From contig NC_084790.1 in the NCBI RefSeq assembly GCF_028858725.1, positions 32,591,031-32,655,030 of the forward strand: a stretch of 64,000 nucleotides of DNA, written 5' to 3'. The DNA is from Colius striatus. Its lineage: Eukaryota; Chordata; Aves; Coliiformes; Coliidae. Of this stretch, positions 34,501-49,359 are shown in pieces; positions within the stretch are counted from its first letter, which is position 1, and the number at the start of each line of letters is the position of its first letter. Made by a program: the position numbers and the translations under genes. The notes below the pieces were generated by a model. That model did no database searches, was not told the DNA's origin, and worked only from the letters and a program-made list of their open reading frames with translations.

Positions 34501-35290
34501 ACACCAGTAGAAACCTTGGTCATAGCTTGCAGCTAGAGCTCTGGAAGGCTGCATGTTGCCCTGAGAGCTCTGTTTGTGTATGTGTATCAGTCCCAGTGGT
34601 TGCTAATACTACAAGTGATGCAAAGGACAAAAGTTTCTGTTCAGAGGTCTAACTTAAGTTTACTGAAGGAGCTTTATGATTGATGATGTAGTCCTGGAGA
34701 CTGGAGTTTGGCTGGTGAAGCCACAGCCACTTAGCATCCTGATGTCCTCCAGCAGCTAGTCATCTTTGTTACATCCTCCAAACGCAGAGGCCAAGGTTGT
34801 CAGGGACCAGAAACCCTGGAGCTGGAGTAACAGATAAGGTCCCAAGTTATGAGTAAAAGTTTGACAATGATAGATGTTACATAATCAAAAAAATAAATAC
34901 TTCTCCAGAAAAACTCAAGACATAAGTATATGTAACTAGAAGAATGGCATTGTGTTTAACCTTTCCATTTCTTTTCCTTCTCAGATACTTTATTTTTTTT
35001 TAAAGCACTTATGTATGTCTTGATTGTATAAGGATTAATCTTGAAAAAATATAGTCTTTTTTGATGGTATTTATTTAATTCATCTTTTGATGTTCCAGTA
35101 TTGTAAGCTAGAAATCCTCTCACAATACTCATAGAAAAGTGGAAATACTGCAAATATTAGCAGCTGGGTTCTAGATTCTTTCAAATTTCATTGACTTAAA
35201 TGTAACACCCCAGTAAAAAATTGCATCAAAAGCACTCAGTTGCTTTAAGTTGTCTTTAAATGTCTCCTTTGAGGCCTTAAAAACAACTGT
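31511..35290. other. AT-rich non-coding DNA, nothing recognised
   Basis: Short random ORFs only. A 126-codon plus frame at 34272-34652 has no domain I recognise. About 39 bases near 34485-34523 resemble 59746-59784. Confidence 0.45.
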
Positions 35291-35293
35291 TCA

Positions 35294-36300
35294 CAGAATC
35301 ACAGAATCTTTAGGATTGGAAGGGATCTTGAAAAATCATCTAGTCTAACTCCCCTGCCAGAGCAGGACCACCTAGAGTAGGTCACACTCATCCAGGTGGG
35401 TTTTGAATGTCTCCAGAGAAGGAGACTCTTCTTTGTATTTCTTTGGAACCTCTTATGTTCCAGCTTACATCCATTGCCCCTTGTCCTATCATTAGACATC
35501 ACTGAGAACAGCCTGGCTCCATCCTCCCGACACCCACTCTTTACGTATTTGTAAACGTTAGTGAGATCACCCGTCAGCCTACTACGAGCTAAAGAGCCTC
35601 AGCTCCCTCATCCTTCTATCATAAGGGAGATGGTTGACTCCATCATCTTTGTGGTCCTGTGCTGAACTCTTTCCAACAGCTCCCTGTCCTTCTTGAACTG
35701 AGGAGCCCAGAACTGGACACAATATTCCAGATGCAGTCTCATAAGGCAGAGTAGAGGGGGAGGAAAATCTCTCTTGACCTACTGCCCACAACCCTTCTAA
35801 TACACCCCAGGATGCCATTGGCCACCTTGGCCACGAGGGCACATGGCTCGCTCATGGTCATCCTGCTGTCCATCAAGACCCCTTTCCCCTGTACTACTCT
35901 CTTAACTATTCATTCCACAACATGTACTGGTACGTGGGGTTATTCTTTCCCAGATAAAAGACTCTCCACTTGTCCTTGTTGCATTTCATTAGATATCTTG
36001 CCACCCAACTCCCAGCCTGTCCAGATCTCATTGAATGGCAACACAGCCCTTTAGTGTGTCAGCCACTCCCCCAGTTTAGTATTGTCTGCAAACATACTGA
36101 CAGTGCCCTCTGTTCCCTCATCAAGATTATTAATGAATATATTGAACAGTACCAGTTCCAGTACCAACCCCTGAGTGACTCCACTAGATACATGCCTCCA
36201 ACCAGACCCTGCCCGAGACTCTCTGCCTTCTTTCCTTTAACCAGTTAACAATCCACCTCAGTATCTAATCATCCACCCCACACTTTCTCAGTTTTACTGC
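35294..36300 (-). mobile_element. CR1 LINE, minus strand
   Basis: The tail at the left (CACAGAATCACAGAATCTTT) is followed by 3' untranslated text and decayed ORF2 sequence up to about 36.3 kb. Frames are heavily broken. Confidence 0.87.
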
Positions 36301-37156
36301 AAGGTTCACTAGAATTTATTACAGATCTATAGATAAAGTTATGTAACTATAAAGCTAACTGGCAATTTGAAGAGATGTTCCCAGGTCAGGCTAGCTTTCC
36401 AAATCCTACTTCTCCCTCATACCTGGATACTGCCAAAATACATCAAATTCACTGTGGATATGTAAGCAGCTTTCATTACTGATATCAGAGGTCATTAAAA
36501 TAAATAAATATAAACTTCTAGTCTTTCATCACACTAAGAAGTGATGAAGTTTGAGGCTTTAGCTAGATAAACTTTAGAACACAAGAAAATACAAAGAATT
36601 ACGCATCTCATTTATTTATGTAGTAGATATGTTTATGTATAACATAGTATACTTTTGATACATACAACTGGGAACAATTCTTCAAGAATTCACTTCATGT
36701 AATCAATGAGAATATAGTAGTTGTTGTTTGAAGCAACTTGGGAAAGCAAGAGGGTAAAGTGAGAAAATAACTGGTGTCTCTGACTTTGGAAGTCTAAGAG
36801 TAGACATGGCTACATTTCTTTGAAAGTCGATTTGGAAATGTACTGAAGCAAAAAAATCCACTATTTTGTGGTGATGTAGGCCTGTACATCTCTAAATTGA
36901 AAGTGCACAAATTAAGGCACAGACAATATTATGCCACTTTGAAGACAAATACAGGAGTGTTAAAACAGTGAACAACTGTTCTTTGTAGCACTGTGGTAGC
37001 ATAGTCAATATTACACAAGTGTATGAACAATATGACCACCCAAGCAGCAAGCAACAGGATTGCAAGATAAAGAACAAGGGATTATAAACAGCTTGGACAT
37101 TCCATCAGACACAAAAGGAGGCTGAGCAAGGAAAATTGCACTAGGAGCAGCAGAGA
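36301..37156. other. Non-coding DNA, nothing recognised
   Basis: AT-rich; no repeat or gene was seen. Confidence 0.4.
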
Positions 37157-37158
37157 TA

Positions 37159-37370
37159 TCATAGAATCATATAATCGTAGGGTTGTAAGGGACCTTTAGA
37201 GATCATATAGTACAATCCCCAGGTCAACCTAGATCAGGAACACGTCCAGGCAGGTCTTGGAGACCTCCAAGGAAGGAGACTCCACAACCCCTCTGGGCAG
37301 CTTGTTCCACTGCTCCGTCACCCTCCAATAACTCAGCTTAAGCCCATTGACCTACCCCTGTAGTAGCCTA
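37159..37370 (-). mobile_element. CR1 3' end fragment with internal deletion
   Basis: The tail ATCATAGAATCATATAATCG is followed by typical CR1 text. A deletion near 37326 joins CACCCTCC to later CR1 sequence (AGCCCATTG). Confidence 0.82.
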
Positions 37371-39110
37371 GTCAAACTTGCAAAGGAGGAAGAATTTGAG
37401 AATGTTTTCAAACTTGTTTAAATAAAGTCTGGTTGCCATTTGAAAATTACAAACCTGGGCAATAGTTTAATACTAGATTTTTATTCAAAACAATGCCAAA
37501 GCCCCCACTATCCTGATCCAAATCTCAGCATGCTACCCCAGCTGCCTGCACAATGTACACTACTTTGAGTAATCAGTTTCTGTAGTCTACAGAACATCCG
37601 CCCACATGAAGATGTGGCTGATAGAAGCCACGTCTTAGAAAAGTTTCAGAGACACGGGTATCAGGTCAAACATTCAGCCATGTGTGTTCCATCATGCCTT
37701 CCTCCTGCCTCTGAGATGGCAAACTGACTGAAAAAAACCTCTCTGTTATCATTAGCATCTTTCCTTCTCTGACCTAAGCTTCACTGCTCAGCTACCCCAA
37801 GGTCCCTTGCATGAGCAAGAGACAGAAGAACAAACTGCAGCACAAGCCCAGTGCAACCTGAAGCTGCAGCCTCTGTGGTATGTCATTATCAAATCAGGAA
37901 GACAATAGGAAGCTGATTTTGTAACTCTTGAGACTTTCTGTATGGGTGCAAATATTTCAGTCATCTTGATATCACTTTTGAAACAAAAAGAGAGCATAGA
38001 ACAGTCACAATGACCAAAGAAATCTGAAGACAAAAGAAAATAGTCCACTTATACTTTCTCATTTCTTGTACCGAAAAGCTGTGCAGAGTGATGAACTTGT
38101 TCATGCAGACTACAGATGATCAAGGATCATAGCTTTCTGTGCTAACTACATAGCATCAGCTTCGTGGCTTTACATAGTCACATCTGGTTCCTAAAGTCTA
38201 ACAGGCTTCTGTACATAGTGAATACATAATAATGTGTGAAATCTATTTTTTAGTATGAAATATATTAACAAATAAAGTTAGTCATGCCTTGTTGTAACGT
38301 TTGAAAGCAGTCTACTCTATCAGACTTACAAGCATTCAAATTGAGTGGTATGCAGATAGATAACATAGGTGTGCCTGGACATATACACACAGAGTTGCAG
38401 CAGACACATTGTTTCAATAAGGCTGTTGGAACATGGAGTCAGCAAACACCACCCTGTCCCACCCCGAACTGTGACAGAACCAACCTGAATCCCTACAGAG
38501 ACTTGAGTTCTCTATCACTTTTTTATTTAGAGATTAGAAAGAAAAAACAAGCTCTTCTGATGATAGTTCTGAGACAAATTTCATTAGCAACATTTTTGTT
38601 CTGGGACCATTCACTACATTATTACAGAATAATGTATTGCTCCTCATCTCTTGTTAAAGTTTAGCTCAGCAAATCCTTAAAATTTTAATTCATTCTAATA
38701 ATAAATATTACAAATGTAGTATCATTGGTGAATGGAAACCCTTAAAATATTCAATTAAAATTGAAAAAAATAGGATATATCGAATAGTGAATTCTATATT
38801 CTCTTGCTTACATTGTATCCCACTAAAACTATCCTACTGGGAATTCTACAGACAAGACTTTCTGAATATATACAGCATCTAACTAGCACTATAGAGCTGC
38901 AATGGAATAAGTTAGATGGCAATATATTTTTCATCTTATTTTTGTTGGAATTTTGTCATATTATCCCTCTAAGCTGAATGCCATATTATACATACAATCT
39001 GGATTAGAGAAGAATAAACTGCCAGAGACAATGAGATTGAAGATACTCAGTACCTCAAGTTAGTCAACATTATTAATCACTAAAAGTATAAGTTTTTATA
39101 GGATTTGAGA
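37371..39110. other. Non-coding DNA, nothing recognised
   Basis: No supported gene or repeat. A 107-codon plus frame at 38341-38664 has no recognisable domain. Confidence 0.4.
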
Positions 39111-39115
39111 ATTTA

Positions 39116-39348
39116 ATATAAGAAAGTTCTATTTCAACATAAGAAAAAACTATTTCGCTACGTGAGGGAATACTGTCACAGGCTGCCCAGGGAAGCTGTG
39201 GAGTCTCCTTCCTTGGATGTCTTCACGATCCACCTGGACACGTTCCTGTGTGACCCGATCTAGGTGGACCAACTTTGGCAGCGGGGTTGGACTAGATGAT
39301 CTCTAAAGGTCCCTTCCAACCCCTACTATTCTATGATTCTATGATTCT
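39116..39348 (+). mobile_element. CR1 3' end fragment, plus strand
   Basis: The last ~230 bases of a CR1 run from the ACATAAGAAAAAACTATTTC motif to the CTATGATTCTATGATTCT tail. Confidence 0.92.
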
Positions 39349-42300
39349 GCACCTGCAGACAAAATTCAAATTCTCAGCTTCTTTTTCAACATCTGTCTTT
39401 GGAAATACAACTGTAGGAAAGTATACTGCATCCTTGGTTCCAACTGTTGAATCAAATATGGAACAAGGGACATTTTACTTGTTAAAGAAAAAATATTTTC
39501 CTTTCAGAGAAAAAACCACAACTTTTAGCCTCTCTTATTATCAAAATAAAATTTTACAAAGAATAGATATCATAGCTAATTTTCCAATGTACCAGAAGTA
39601 AATTATACCATAACTACACCAGAAATAAGAAAGCAATAACTCCTGCAAAATGGTGGTTTCATTTCCCCCCAGCTTAGACATAGCTGTTCAAAGCTATGTC
39701 TTCTATAGTAACATGAAAAGAAAGAAAAAAGTCTTGCATGTTTAATATAGGACAAAATTTTTGATGGATTTCTCTTCATAATGGTAGCAGAAGGTAGGGT
39801 TTTTTACTGTATTGCCTGGCAACTTGCTTTGTGTTAACTTCCTTATAAAGTTATGGTCTCTTCACTGTTTAGTAGACTTACTTATAGTATGAAACAAAAC
39901 GTTGCGATCTGTTGTCTTCAGCAAAGTGCTAAACCTGGTTTCAAGCTATAGGTACGTAGAATCACAAAAAATAATTTAACTGAGTCTGTTTTACAAGACA
40001 GCCTTATTTAGTTTATCAGTAGTATTCAGATAGCCTACCATATATGTCTCAGTAGGCTGAAAGATCTCATAGAAAATGGTCTTGTTTGTTATGACAATGA
40101 CAGCTATCTGTTAAACTTTAGAGCTGACATTACAACAGAACACCTGAAAGAGTCCTCTTACAGTTTATGTTGCCATGTTAATTCCTCTTCTTGGGGAGAA
40201 GCTGCAGATGTAAAATTCTGAAGGGCTGTATCTGTAACCTGGGTCAGCAAACTGAGATAAAACAATTTATCACAGCAAACACTAACTACAGAACCACTAT
40301 GGCTCCTTTTCAGTCACTCTAAACTATTCGCAGTGAGCCTGATGCATTAGTAAAGAATATTAACTCTAGGCAGTAAGATTTACACTACGATCACTTTGTA
40401 GAAAAGCTCCAGCAATCAGATATGGTTCAACCATTCATTTGCTGCTTGTGAACTGAAACAGTAATATAACCCTTTTTCTCACTCCATCACTAACTGCCCT
40501 TTCAAAAATCAAAATAGCTAAATATTTTATAACTTTTGTGCTTTGAAAGTCTATTAGAACATATTTTTGTTACCTTTTCCTTGTATCTAAACTAATCTCT
40601 TCAGAAAACTAAATAGCTGAATTGTAATACTATCCTGTGAGAGGTGTGAAAGATTTAATATGCATCACTGTGTATATACTGTGCATATACCTTGTGCAGT
40701 TCATCTCACCACTATTGTATGACTACTGATGAGATCCCAGTGAACTGGTGCACTCTCTCTGAAGACCTTTCCCAATTTATAAGACTTTTTTTTTTTTGGT
40801 GGCTAGATTTCTGACTTATGGTGTGCAGTATTTTGCAGACCTTACCTTCCAGGTTTACCTTCAAACATAAGGTAAATTCAAGTTATATATGTATCATTAC
40901 TTTTCCTTCTACCTTCTTTTCTGGTTTGCCAGAAAGCAGTACAATTTTACTGTTGTTGATTTCTGGAAATGAGATAATCCTGGTATAGAACCTGATACTG
41001 AAACAGGAGAAAAAAATACTGACTGTAAAAAACAAAAAGGTGATTTTAGTTTGAAATCAGGGGGAATTTTGTCCTTGATACCAACACTGCATACGTGTGG
41101 AGAGAAAAGCTCTTCTTCTATATGGTGGTTTGTGGGATTTTGTTGATTTTTGTTTGGTTGGGTTTTTTTCCCTTTTAAATTGTTTGTTTGGCTTCTTTTG
41201 GGGGGGAGGGGTGACAAAATGGGCAGCTGTGAGCTCTGTGAGCTAAATAATAGTGTAAAAAAATGTTACTTCACTTGTACAATAGTGTCTCTCATTTGAA
41301 CCACAGCGGAGAATTTTCAGTTCTCAGCTGGAAGAAAGCACACATCACTTTGAGTTTGACAAATATTTTCCTTGTTTTATTATTTTGTGCTGATGTATAC
41401 ATTTGGGAAAAGACTCAGAAAGAAATTCTTGATCATGACACTTTTATTAAATATACAGTTTACCACTCGGGCTGCTAGCAGTCTTCCCAATATTTGCTGT
41501 AAGAAGCCCTGAGGCTGAGGGAGCATTTGACAGAATTTCTTCTGACAGTCAAGGAATAGCAATATCCTTTTTTGTGCAAAAATCATGTCAATTAACACAG
41601 ATACTTAAATTTAAAAATGCATATTAAAAAGTCATTCCTAATCTGAAGTGGCATACCATAATCTGTTTATTTTGAAGCTCCTAACATAAATCATATCCTT
41701 CAAGATATTACTTTCTCTCTTTAAGCTGTAGTGCTCCTATGTGCTGATTTCATCATCTAGAATACATAGTAGAGCTGGATCTTCAGCTTTTTCTATGAGG
41801 TAGGACACACAACAACAGCTAGCAAGTACAGAATAACCAGCAGATCCTCTGAGCACCCCTTTCCCACCCATATACACTCTTTTTCCTTACTCTTCTTCCA
41901 GTATCTTTTAATGGAAGATCATGAGCTATGTTCTGCAGAAAATAAAAGTATTCAGAATTCTTAACAGTATTTCATACATTTTCTTTTTTGTAAGCAGGAA
42001 TTGTACTGGTTCTGCTGAAGCCTGAAGCATCTGATTTATTGCCCTATGGTACTCTCAATTACAAAATATTTGCTTATCATTAAGTAAAATATCCAAGTTA
42101 AATAATATGTACATAATTATGATTTTACTGTTCTCCAAAGCAGTACTTAAAATACTCTAGAAAAATGAGTACAAAAGGACAGAAGGAAAATATTACAGCT
42201 GTAAAGCTTTAAATTATATAAATCAATCCTGTAATTCCCCATATTTCTGATATTGGACCAGAGAATTCTGGCAGGAGCTGAGAATAGCTGCTTCTATGAA

Positions 42301-45300
42301 GGAAAAGAGCAGTGGCCACCACTGATCCTGAAAGAAAAATAAAGTTTATATTGCCCATGGCCAAATTTTGACAACACTCAAGACTTAATCAACACTGATA
42401 TTGTCTTTCTAGCTTCCTTTCTTAAGCATCAGAAGATCTTAGCTTTACTCAGCTAGATAAAAGATAATAAATTCCATAAGCCACTATAGTTCAGGAATAT
42501 TTTTCACAGTTCAGAATTAAAAGTGAGGTTGTTAATTATAGCTCTTGTAAAGTAGCTACAGCTTACCATAAAACTTTTGAGAAATTGCATTGTGTACAGA
42601 GTTCAGAGAATTACATCTGCTCTGCAATTCAGTAATATAGCTTCAGAAAGACTACACCAGCTTTAAGTGCGATACTGAGTTCTCACATCAACCTGTTCAC
42701 GTCAACACAGAGCATTGCAATACATAGTAAACATGACAGCTGCTCTTACCCTATGTATGTGCCCAATGACTTCTCAAAGTAAAATATTCTTTGATTTCTG
42801 ATTGAAAAAAAAAAGCGCTTTTAAAGTACTTTATGCAAAAGAAGATAAAGGTCAATATCCATTTTCAAACATAGATATTTTTATTTAAAAATGGAAATGT
42901 GAACATAGATTTGTGAAATAAAATAGAATTGAGGTAATAATTCCTGTACCAATTTAAATATGAAATAAAAGAAGTTATGCACATAATATTGGTTATTATG
43001 TTTTACTCAACTTCACTTTCACTGTGTTGGAAAAACATTGTCATTCTTAAGAGAAGTAGAAAAACTCAGAACATTCCAGACTGATAAATACTTAAAAGAA
43101 ATAATTAGTCTTGTGAAATTACTGTTTGCTAGATTTCTTTTTGTAATGAAAATGTAGACAGATACATGTGCATATTTCAGTAAAAAATCTCTGTACTTAT
43201 AAATGCTTGAATATAAAAAACTTTTCATATAAATATTTAAGAATAAGTAATCAAAAGTCTAATGTTTTTCAAAACACTGTACCTGTAAAAAAGGTATTAT
43301 TATTTACGATGTTTCTTGTAAGAGCTAGAAAACAGAATCAATATTTTTGCTCTGGCATATTTTTTCTTCGCATAAGACAAGAAGGGCACATCTTTTATTA
43401 TGTAAGTTGAGAATACTTTTTAAATTAATAACATTTCTCTTTTTTACAAGTATAACTCTTAATAAGCAGTTTGTGAACAATTCATAGTCAGCATTGTTAC
43501 TGCCTTAACAATTACTTAGTTATAATTCTATTGTGTAGTACAATAAGTATTTAATATCCAAGGCAGAAAGAAAACTGCATACCTGATGACAGCAAGTACT
43601 AAGTAGAAGTCTGTCTCAGTTCTTGACAGTAAAGATTTGCAGTTGAGACAACTAAATAAATATTTAAAATCTGATTTTGTTGGAAAAAAATAATAGAAAG
43701 AACCCAGTATCCAACAATTCTTGAACTAGTCCTAACAACGGAGGAATTCTTACCTATTCCAATGCATGTCAAAAGGAATTAAATATGAAAATTTTGCATA
43801 AACCTTAACACAAACTCAGAATACATAAAGTTAATTTTGACTGCGTAAAAGGTCGTGAAGGTCATAAGCAGAACAGTTATTGCTATGCAGATTAAAGAAA
43901 AAATTCTGCATTATTGTGTGAATAGTATTTCTCTTCAAATACAAATTATAAGGAGATTAAATAATGTTAAAAGTTTTAAGTTCCTCTGTATTCATAATGA
44001 GTTTAAAATTCATGAATTACAAACATTATATGAGACCAGAAAGCTGTATCTAATGAATGATTTACACTCCTACAAAGGAAATGTATCACAACCACAAGGG
44101 TGAATCTAAAGAAAAAAAGGATCAGTTGCTCACATATGGGGACTACTTCTATATTAATCTAGGAGTCAGAGTCATGCAGTTCCTGGGCAAATTAACAGTA
44201 AATTCAGCAGAACTCTCAACACCTTGCTTCAAACATTTCCCCGGCTACATAGCTATGTTGACATTTACATCTGAACAAAAGCTGGAAGCAAATACTAGGA
44301 AAGAATGCTAAATTCACAAAGGGGAATAAAATAAACGTAGGGAAGTCTCAAAGTCCCTTCACTAGTTAGATATTTTAAATTAAATAGTGATTAAAAGCAA
44401 AGATGAAAATATAAATATATAGAGATTGCATGGCTACAATATTGCAAAGAGAGTGCATCAATATCCATCTTGAATTTCAAAATAAAGAATTTAGAAATGA
44501 AATTAGTGAGAGCTCTGATCTTGTGAATGTGAAAAACTGCACTTCAGTAATTTCAAAACAAACATACAAGACATTAAAACACAGTTTTAGATTAGAAGCT
44601 TACCTTGATTATGATGTATTATTGCATTATTATTGTATTAGTTATTCACTTCTGGACACCACTGTCTGATCCCAACATCTTTGCCTCAGTGAAAAAGTCA
44701 GAAAATATGTACATCCTTCCATAGACCAAAGACAGAACCACTTGTGTCTCAGAACCACACATTAGATCCCAAATTAAATCAGTGCCACAAACTTCAGTTA
44801 GAATAGACCAAAATTTTCCAGAACTGTGAAACACACTCATCTGAAATATGAGAGGAACAGGAGGAGAAATGCTGGAGTGGTGGGCACAATAGTACACTAT
44901 ATGGCCACTTAATTGTGATCCAATGTATGATGCTACTTCAATACATGCAATCCTCAGATCTCAAACTGCACATCCCAGGGGCACTGCCACCACCTCAGGC
45001 TATTTATCCAAAGAATTCTCTGCCCATCAACAAACCTTTACTTGTAGCTGAATTTTTCTTTTCAGTTATTTAATTCACATTTACTTCTCTACCTACCTCA
45101 GCTCAGGAGCATGCTCTTTATCGATCTGTTGAAGTCATGTATTACAATTTAGACCCAGCTGTATCTTAAAACTGATTGATTTATTTCTTTAGTTTAACTT
45201 TATCAAAGGTATTTTTCTGTTGTGATTGTTAAATAAATTACTTGGTTCTAGAAAAAAGCCATCATGAGATGCATCCTCCAGGTACATTATTATCCTGCTA

Positions 45301-46730
45301 ATCAACATTTGCAGTATTATTTCAGTCCACCTTCTGCTTATATCATCATTTGTAATTTATCTCTGCTACTTTTTTGCTGTGCTTTGGGGTATTTTATTGA
45401 CAATACAAGCTTTTGGACTATATTAATCTCAAGTGTATTGTTGATAATTAAGATACATAAAAATTATTTTAATGTCTCTTTTTTTTCATGCATCTGTTTC
45501 AAAATCTGTTCATTTCTATCTGTAACAGTAATTATACTCTGTAAAATATAGTATGCAACACCTTCAGGTGAGGATCTAAAAGTTGTTGTCCTTTTTGAAT
45601 AATCCAGTCCTTAGGTAGGAAGACAAGTTAAAGCATAATGTTGAAGTTCTTTAGACACAAAACAAAATCTGTAGTCTATCCTACTGAAATTACAAATTAC
45701 CTTGGAAGAACAATATTGATGTGCTATATTCTCATCAAGAGTAAATGCATAACCTGATAGACATAGAATCTATGATTAAAGTTAACATCTATTTTCCATA
45801 CATCTATTTTTCACTACTAAGGGAACCTATTCTCTGAAAAGGGTCAGTAATGACATTCTCAAAAATGTGAGAGGCTTGCACATAGGCTTCTATGGTTTTT
45901 CTACCATGTCAAAACAAAAAAACCAAAAAAACCACCCAAAAACCAAAAAACCCAAACCAACAAAAAACCAAATCCAAGGAAGAAGCAGTTGCTGACTTTC
46001 TCCTCATCATTTTCAATGCTTTTTTACTTAGCTGGTTTCCAGCAAACTCGACTTCACAATTTGACTATCTCTAAATTTTCCTGAGTGTAATTTTTGAATA
46101 CAGCGGAGTGACTACTTCTTTCCAAGTTGAAAAGCCCCTGAAAGCTTCTGATACCCAGAAGTCATAGTGTGCACTTGTGTGCTGACTTTTTGTTTAAGGT
46201 CACAGGCATAATATCTTCAAACTTAATGGGATTACTCATGTGCACAAAATCTCCAAAATGGAGATTCATAGCTCAAGACTAAACAAAAAAAATCTCAGTG
46301 AGATTAAGTCAATGTGTCTAGCTACCTAGTATTACTGTGTATAGAGCACTCTTGTGGTCCCATTAAAAACTACAGAGGTTGAACCCTATATGTGGCCGAA
46401 GGTGAAGCCCTGCAAAACCAAAAGAAAAGATGCAATTGAGTGATGTATTCAGAATATCTATTTCTATGCCTAGGAAAAATGTATGATTGTGAACATAGTA
46501 TACAAATTGTGGAAGCACAGAACCTAAGCCACATTTCCGGAAAAGTACATATATGCTCACATTTTCAAGAATTCAAAGATGTACTAAATAGATGTGTTAC
46601 ATCCATTCTTGTTTACTCAGGTGGAAGACATGACAAATCAGACAACAGAACTTAAAACTAACTGTTGCTGTTGAAATTCTTAGTGAATAATTGTTGCAAA
46701 TATACAGATACATATACAGAGATATATATA
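39349..46730. other. 7.4-kb AT-rich tract without recognisable elements
   Basis: This is the longest repeat-poor part of the window. It has no CR1, LTR or gene that I can support. It includes a poly-T run at 40788-40797 and an A/C-rich simple tract at 45906-45975. Confidence 0.45.
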
Positions 46731-46731
46731 A

Positions 46732-46802
46732 GGGGTAATGGGATGAAGCTGGAACATTTAAACATGAGAAAAAAACTATATCACTGTGAGGGTGAAGGAG
46801 CA
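46732..46802 (+). mobile_element. Short internal CR1 3' region fragment
   Basis: GGGGTAATGGGATGAAGCTG, AAACATGAGAAAAA and CACTGTGAGGGTGA match the CR1 3' untranslated text seen at 10425-10500 and 53500-53575. Tail and 5' parts are absent. Confidence 0.75.
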
Positions 46803-46809
46803 CTGAAAC

Positions 46810-48275
46810 AGCCAAAAAAGTCAAAAGATAAGTTTATCTTTCTATAATTATAATGCAGATTCTACTCTTGATTATTTTCAAATACAATGGTAACACTTGT
46901 TTTTTACAGAAAACCAGCAGAATACCTTTTAATATAAGAGAATAGTTATTACTACAATGTTATACAGCAGCTAACAATTTCTACTGAACTGAGTAATCTG
47001 TAATCTTTCATGAGACTTGCCACAATACACAAACCACAGTTCTCAGTAACCTAGAAAAACCTGTAGCAGAGGCTAACTTCAATTCTGCTTACATAATTAT
47101 AATAAATTATCATGATAATATGTATATGACAATCAGTTCTTTCCCAGTATATGTTTTAATTTTTAAATGATCATGGTATTTTTTTTAAAGCATCTTTAAA
47201 CTTCCAGAAAAGAAAAGCTATCAAGAAAAAAAGTTTGTAATGCAAGGATATCAGCAATGTCCACTAATTCTCCCATCAATGCTGTAGGATAAAGAGTGTA
47301 CTCTCTTCCAGCAACAGACAATATTGTATTTTGCAGTTAATTGAGATGTTTATGTTGAACAAACACATTAGATAATACTGACTCACACCCAGACGTCTGC
47401 TTAGCAGTTATTCTTAACAACAAACAACGCTTAACAGTTATTCTTAGCAAGAATCATCACATTAGTAAAAAGGTTTTGTTGATTGGCTTACCCTGTGCCA
47501 GGTAAAGCATTTTATAGAATCAGGTGAAATATTTTGGCCTGTAATGGTTACTTCGCCCAAAACCACATGTTCAGTGACAACAGATTTCATTATTGTATTA
47601 CATTTCTGCCAGACTATCCACATAAAAAAAGATTCTTAGGTTGTTTAGATGGAATAAAGATTTAATAAATCCCACATATAAATATCCACATGAAGAACTA
47701 TTTCCAGTTTTCAAAGCTCAAACACATGGCCACAGATAGTTACTATAACTGGTAATATATCTATATAGGTTGTCCTTATTTTTAAAAGATACACAAATTT
47801 GATGTGTACCATGTTATACTGAACCTCTTCCCGCCACATATAATTGGAATGGCAAGTCTACATACACCCTGACAAATCTGCCATTGGACAAAACAGCAGT
47901 AACTGAGATGCATTTTAGAGTCCTTTGGAGGACAAATACAGTATCTCCAAGTGAACATGAGTTTTAAATGATGAATGAGTTTTAAAGCTCGTGATCAATG
48001 TTAAAGTAAGGTGATTTTTACAGTGACAAATACACTTCAAGACAGTGCACGCTCTCTTCACAAACATTTCATCCTTTGTGCTTAACTCATAAGATCTGTG
48101 TTTTAACGATGCTTAAATTTACAGTGAGGTCCTGGAAAATTTTCTACTTTTTGGTATAAAATTTGTACCAGTAAGAAACAACCAATAGTTTGATCACGTC
48201 TAGCATGTAGATGAACCTCTCTGCCAGTAATGTGAATGGAAAGAACTTGTATTATAATTTTGTGTCTTTTTCTCT
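46810..48275. other. Non-coding DNA with one small duplication
   Basis: Nothing was recognised except two near-identical copies of CTTAACAGTTATTCTTA about 30 bases apart at 47399-47447. Confidence 0.4.
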
Positions 48276-48276
48276 G

Positions 48277-48690
48277 TAGAATCATAGAATCATAGAATGG
48301 TAGGGGTTGGAAGGAACCTTTAGAGATCATCTAGTCCAACCCCCCTGCAGAAGCAGGTTCACCTAGATCAGGTTGCATAGGAACATGTCCAGGCGGATCT
48401 TGAAGACCTCAAAGGAAGGAGACTACACAACCCCTCTGGGCGGCCTGTGCCACTGCTCTGTCACCCTCATAGTGAAATAGTTGTTTCTTATATTTAAGTG
48501 GAACTTTTTGTGTTCTAGCTTCATCCCATTACCCCTTGTCCTGTTGCTAGCTACTACAGAAAAAAGGGATGTCCCAACCTACTGACACCCACCCTTTAGA
48601 TATTTATAAATGTTAACAAGATCACCCCTCAATCTCCTCTTCTCCAGACTAAACAGCCCCAGTTCCCACAGCCTTTCCTCCTGTATTCTT
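48277..48690 (-). mobile_element. CR1 3' end, minus strand
   Basis: A good-quality tail (AATCATAGAATCATAGAATG) and about 400 bases of the 3' untranslated text are present. Close to the subfamily at 52648-53108. Confidence 0.93.
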
Positions 48691-49359
48691 CCTATATGGA
48701 AGAATTTGTCCTATACTACTAGTAATTCTTAATATAAGTGTTTTTTATGATAGTCACTTTCAATCCCTTCCTTCTCCAAGTGGATATTCTTCTCTACAGA
48801 TAGTAAAGAGCACTATTTTTTTCCATTTTCCCTGGAAATAGTGAATTGATTTACTATAACATTTAGACTGTGAGCCATGAGCTATTAGAGGCCTGTGCAT
48901 TCTACTCTTGAAATACATGTTAGTGGAGGGAGAAGCACAGAATCCTTTAGAGATACTAGAAGGCCAAATTCATAGCTAAGGTGAATAGATAGGAAAAGCT
49001 GGGGTGGGGGAAAGAGATGAATGAAGTCAATAACCACTGTAGGTGACTACAGTGATCATGCAGAATCAGTGATTTCCCTTATGAATGCTAACAACAATTT
49101 AACATAAACTTTCAAACAAAAATTACTAAAATTACTCCTGCACCAAGAAATCCAGGAAAGACTTTTTTCATAATTTTTTATCATCAATAGGACATGAGCT
49201 TATGCGGGTCACTGTCCACTTGAACTGTTGGCATATCAGACAAGATTTTATAAGACTCCAGCCAAAAGATGCCATTGTAAGATTCTAATGGGAGACAAAT
49301 GAAAGTTATGTGGTACTATTAAACTGAATATTGTAATCAACTGTATGGTGTTAAAGAGG
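48691..49359. other. Non-coding DNA, nothing recognised
   Basis: AT-rich spacer before the LTR at 49360. Confidence 0.4.

Noticed and set aside
45906..45975. A/C-rich block as a functional element
   Set aside because: It reads as simple low-complexity sequence with no partner feature.
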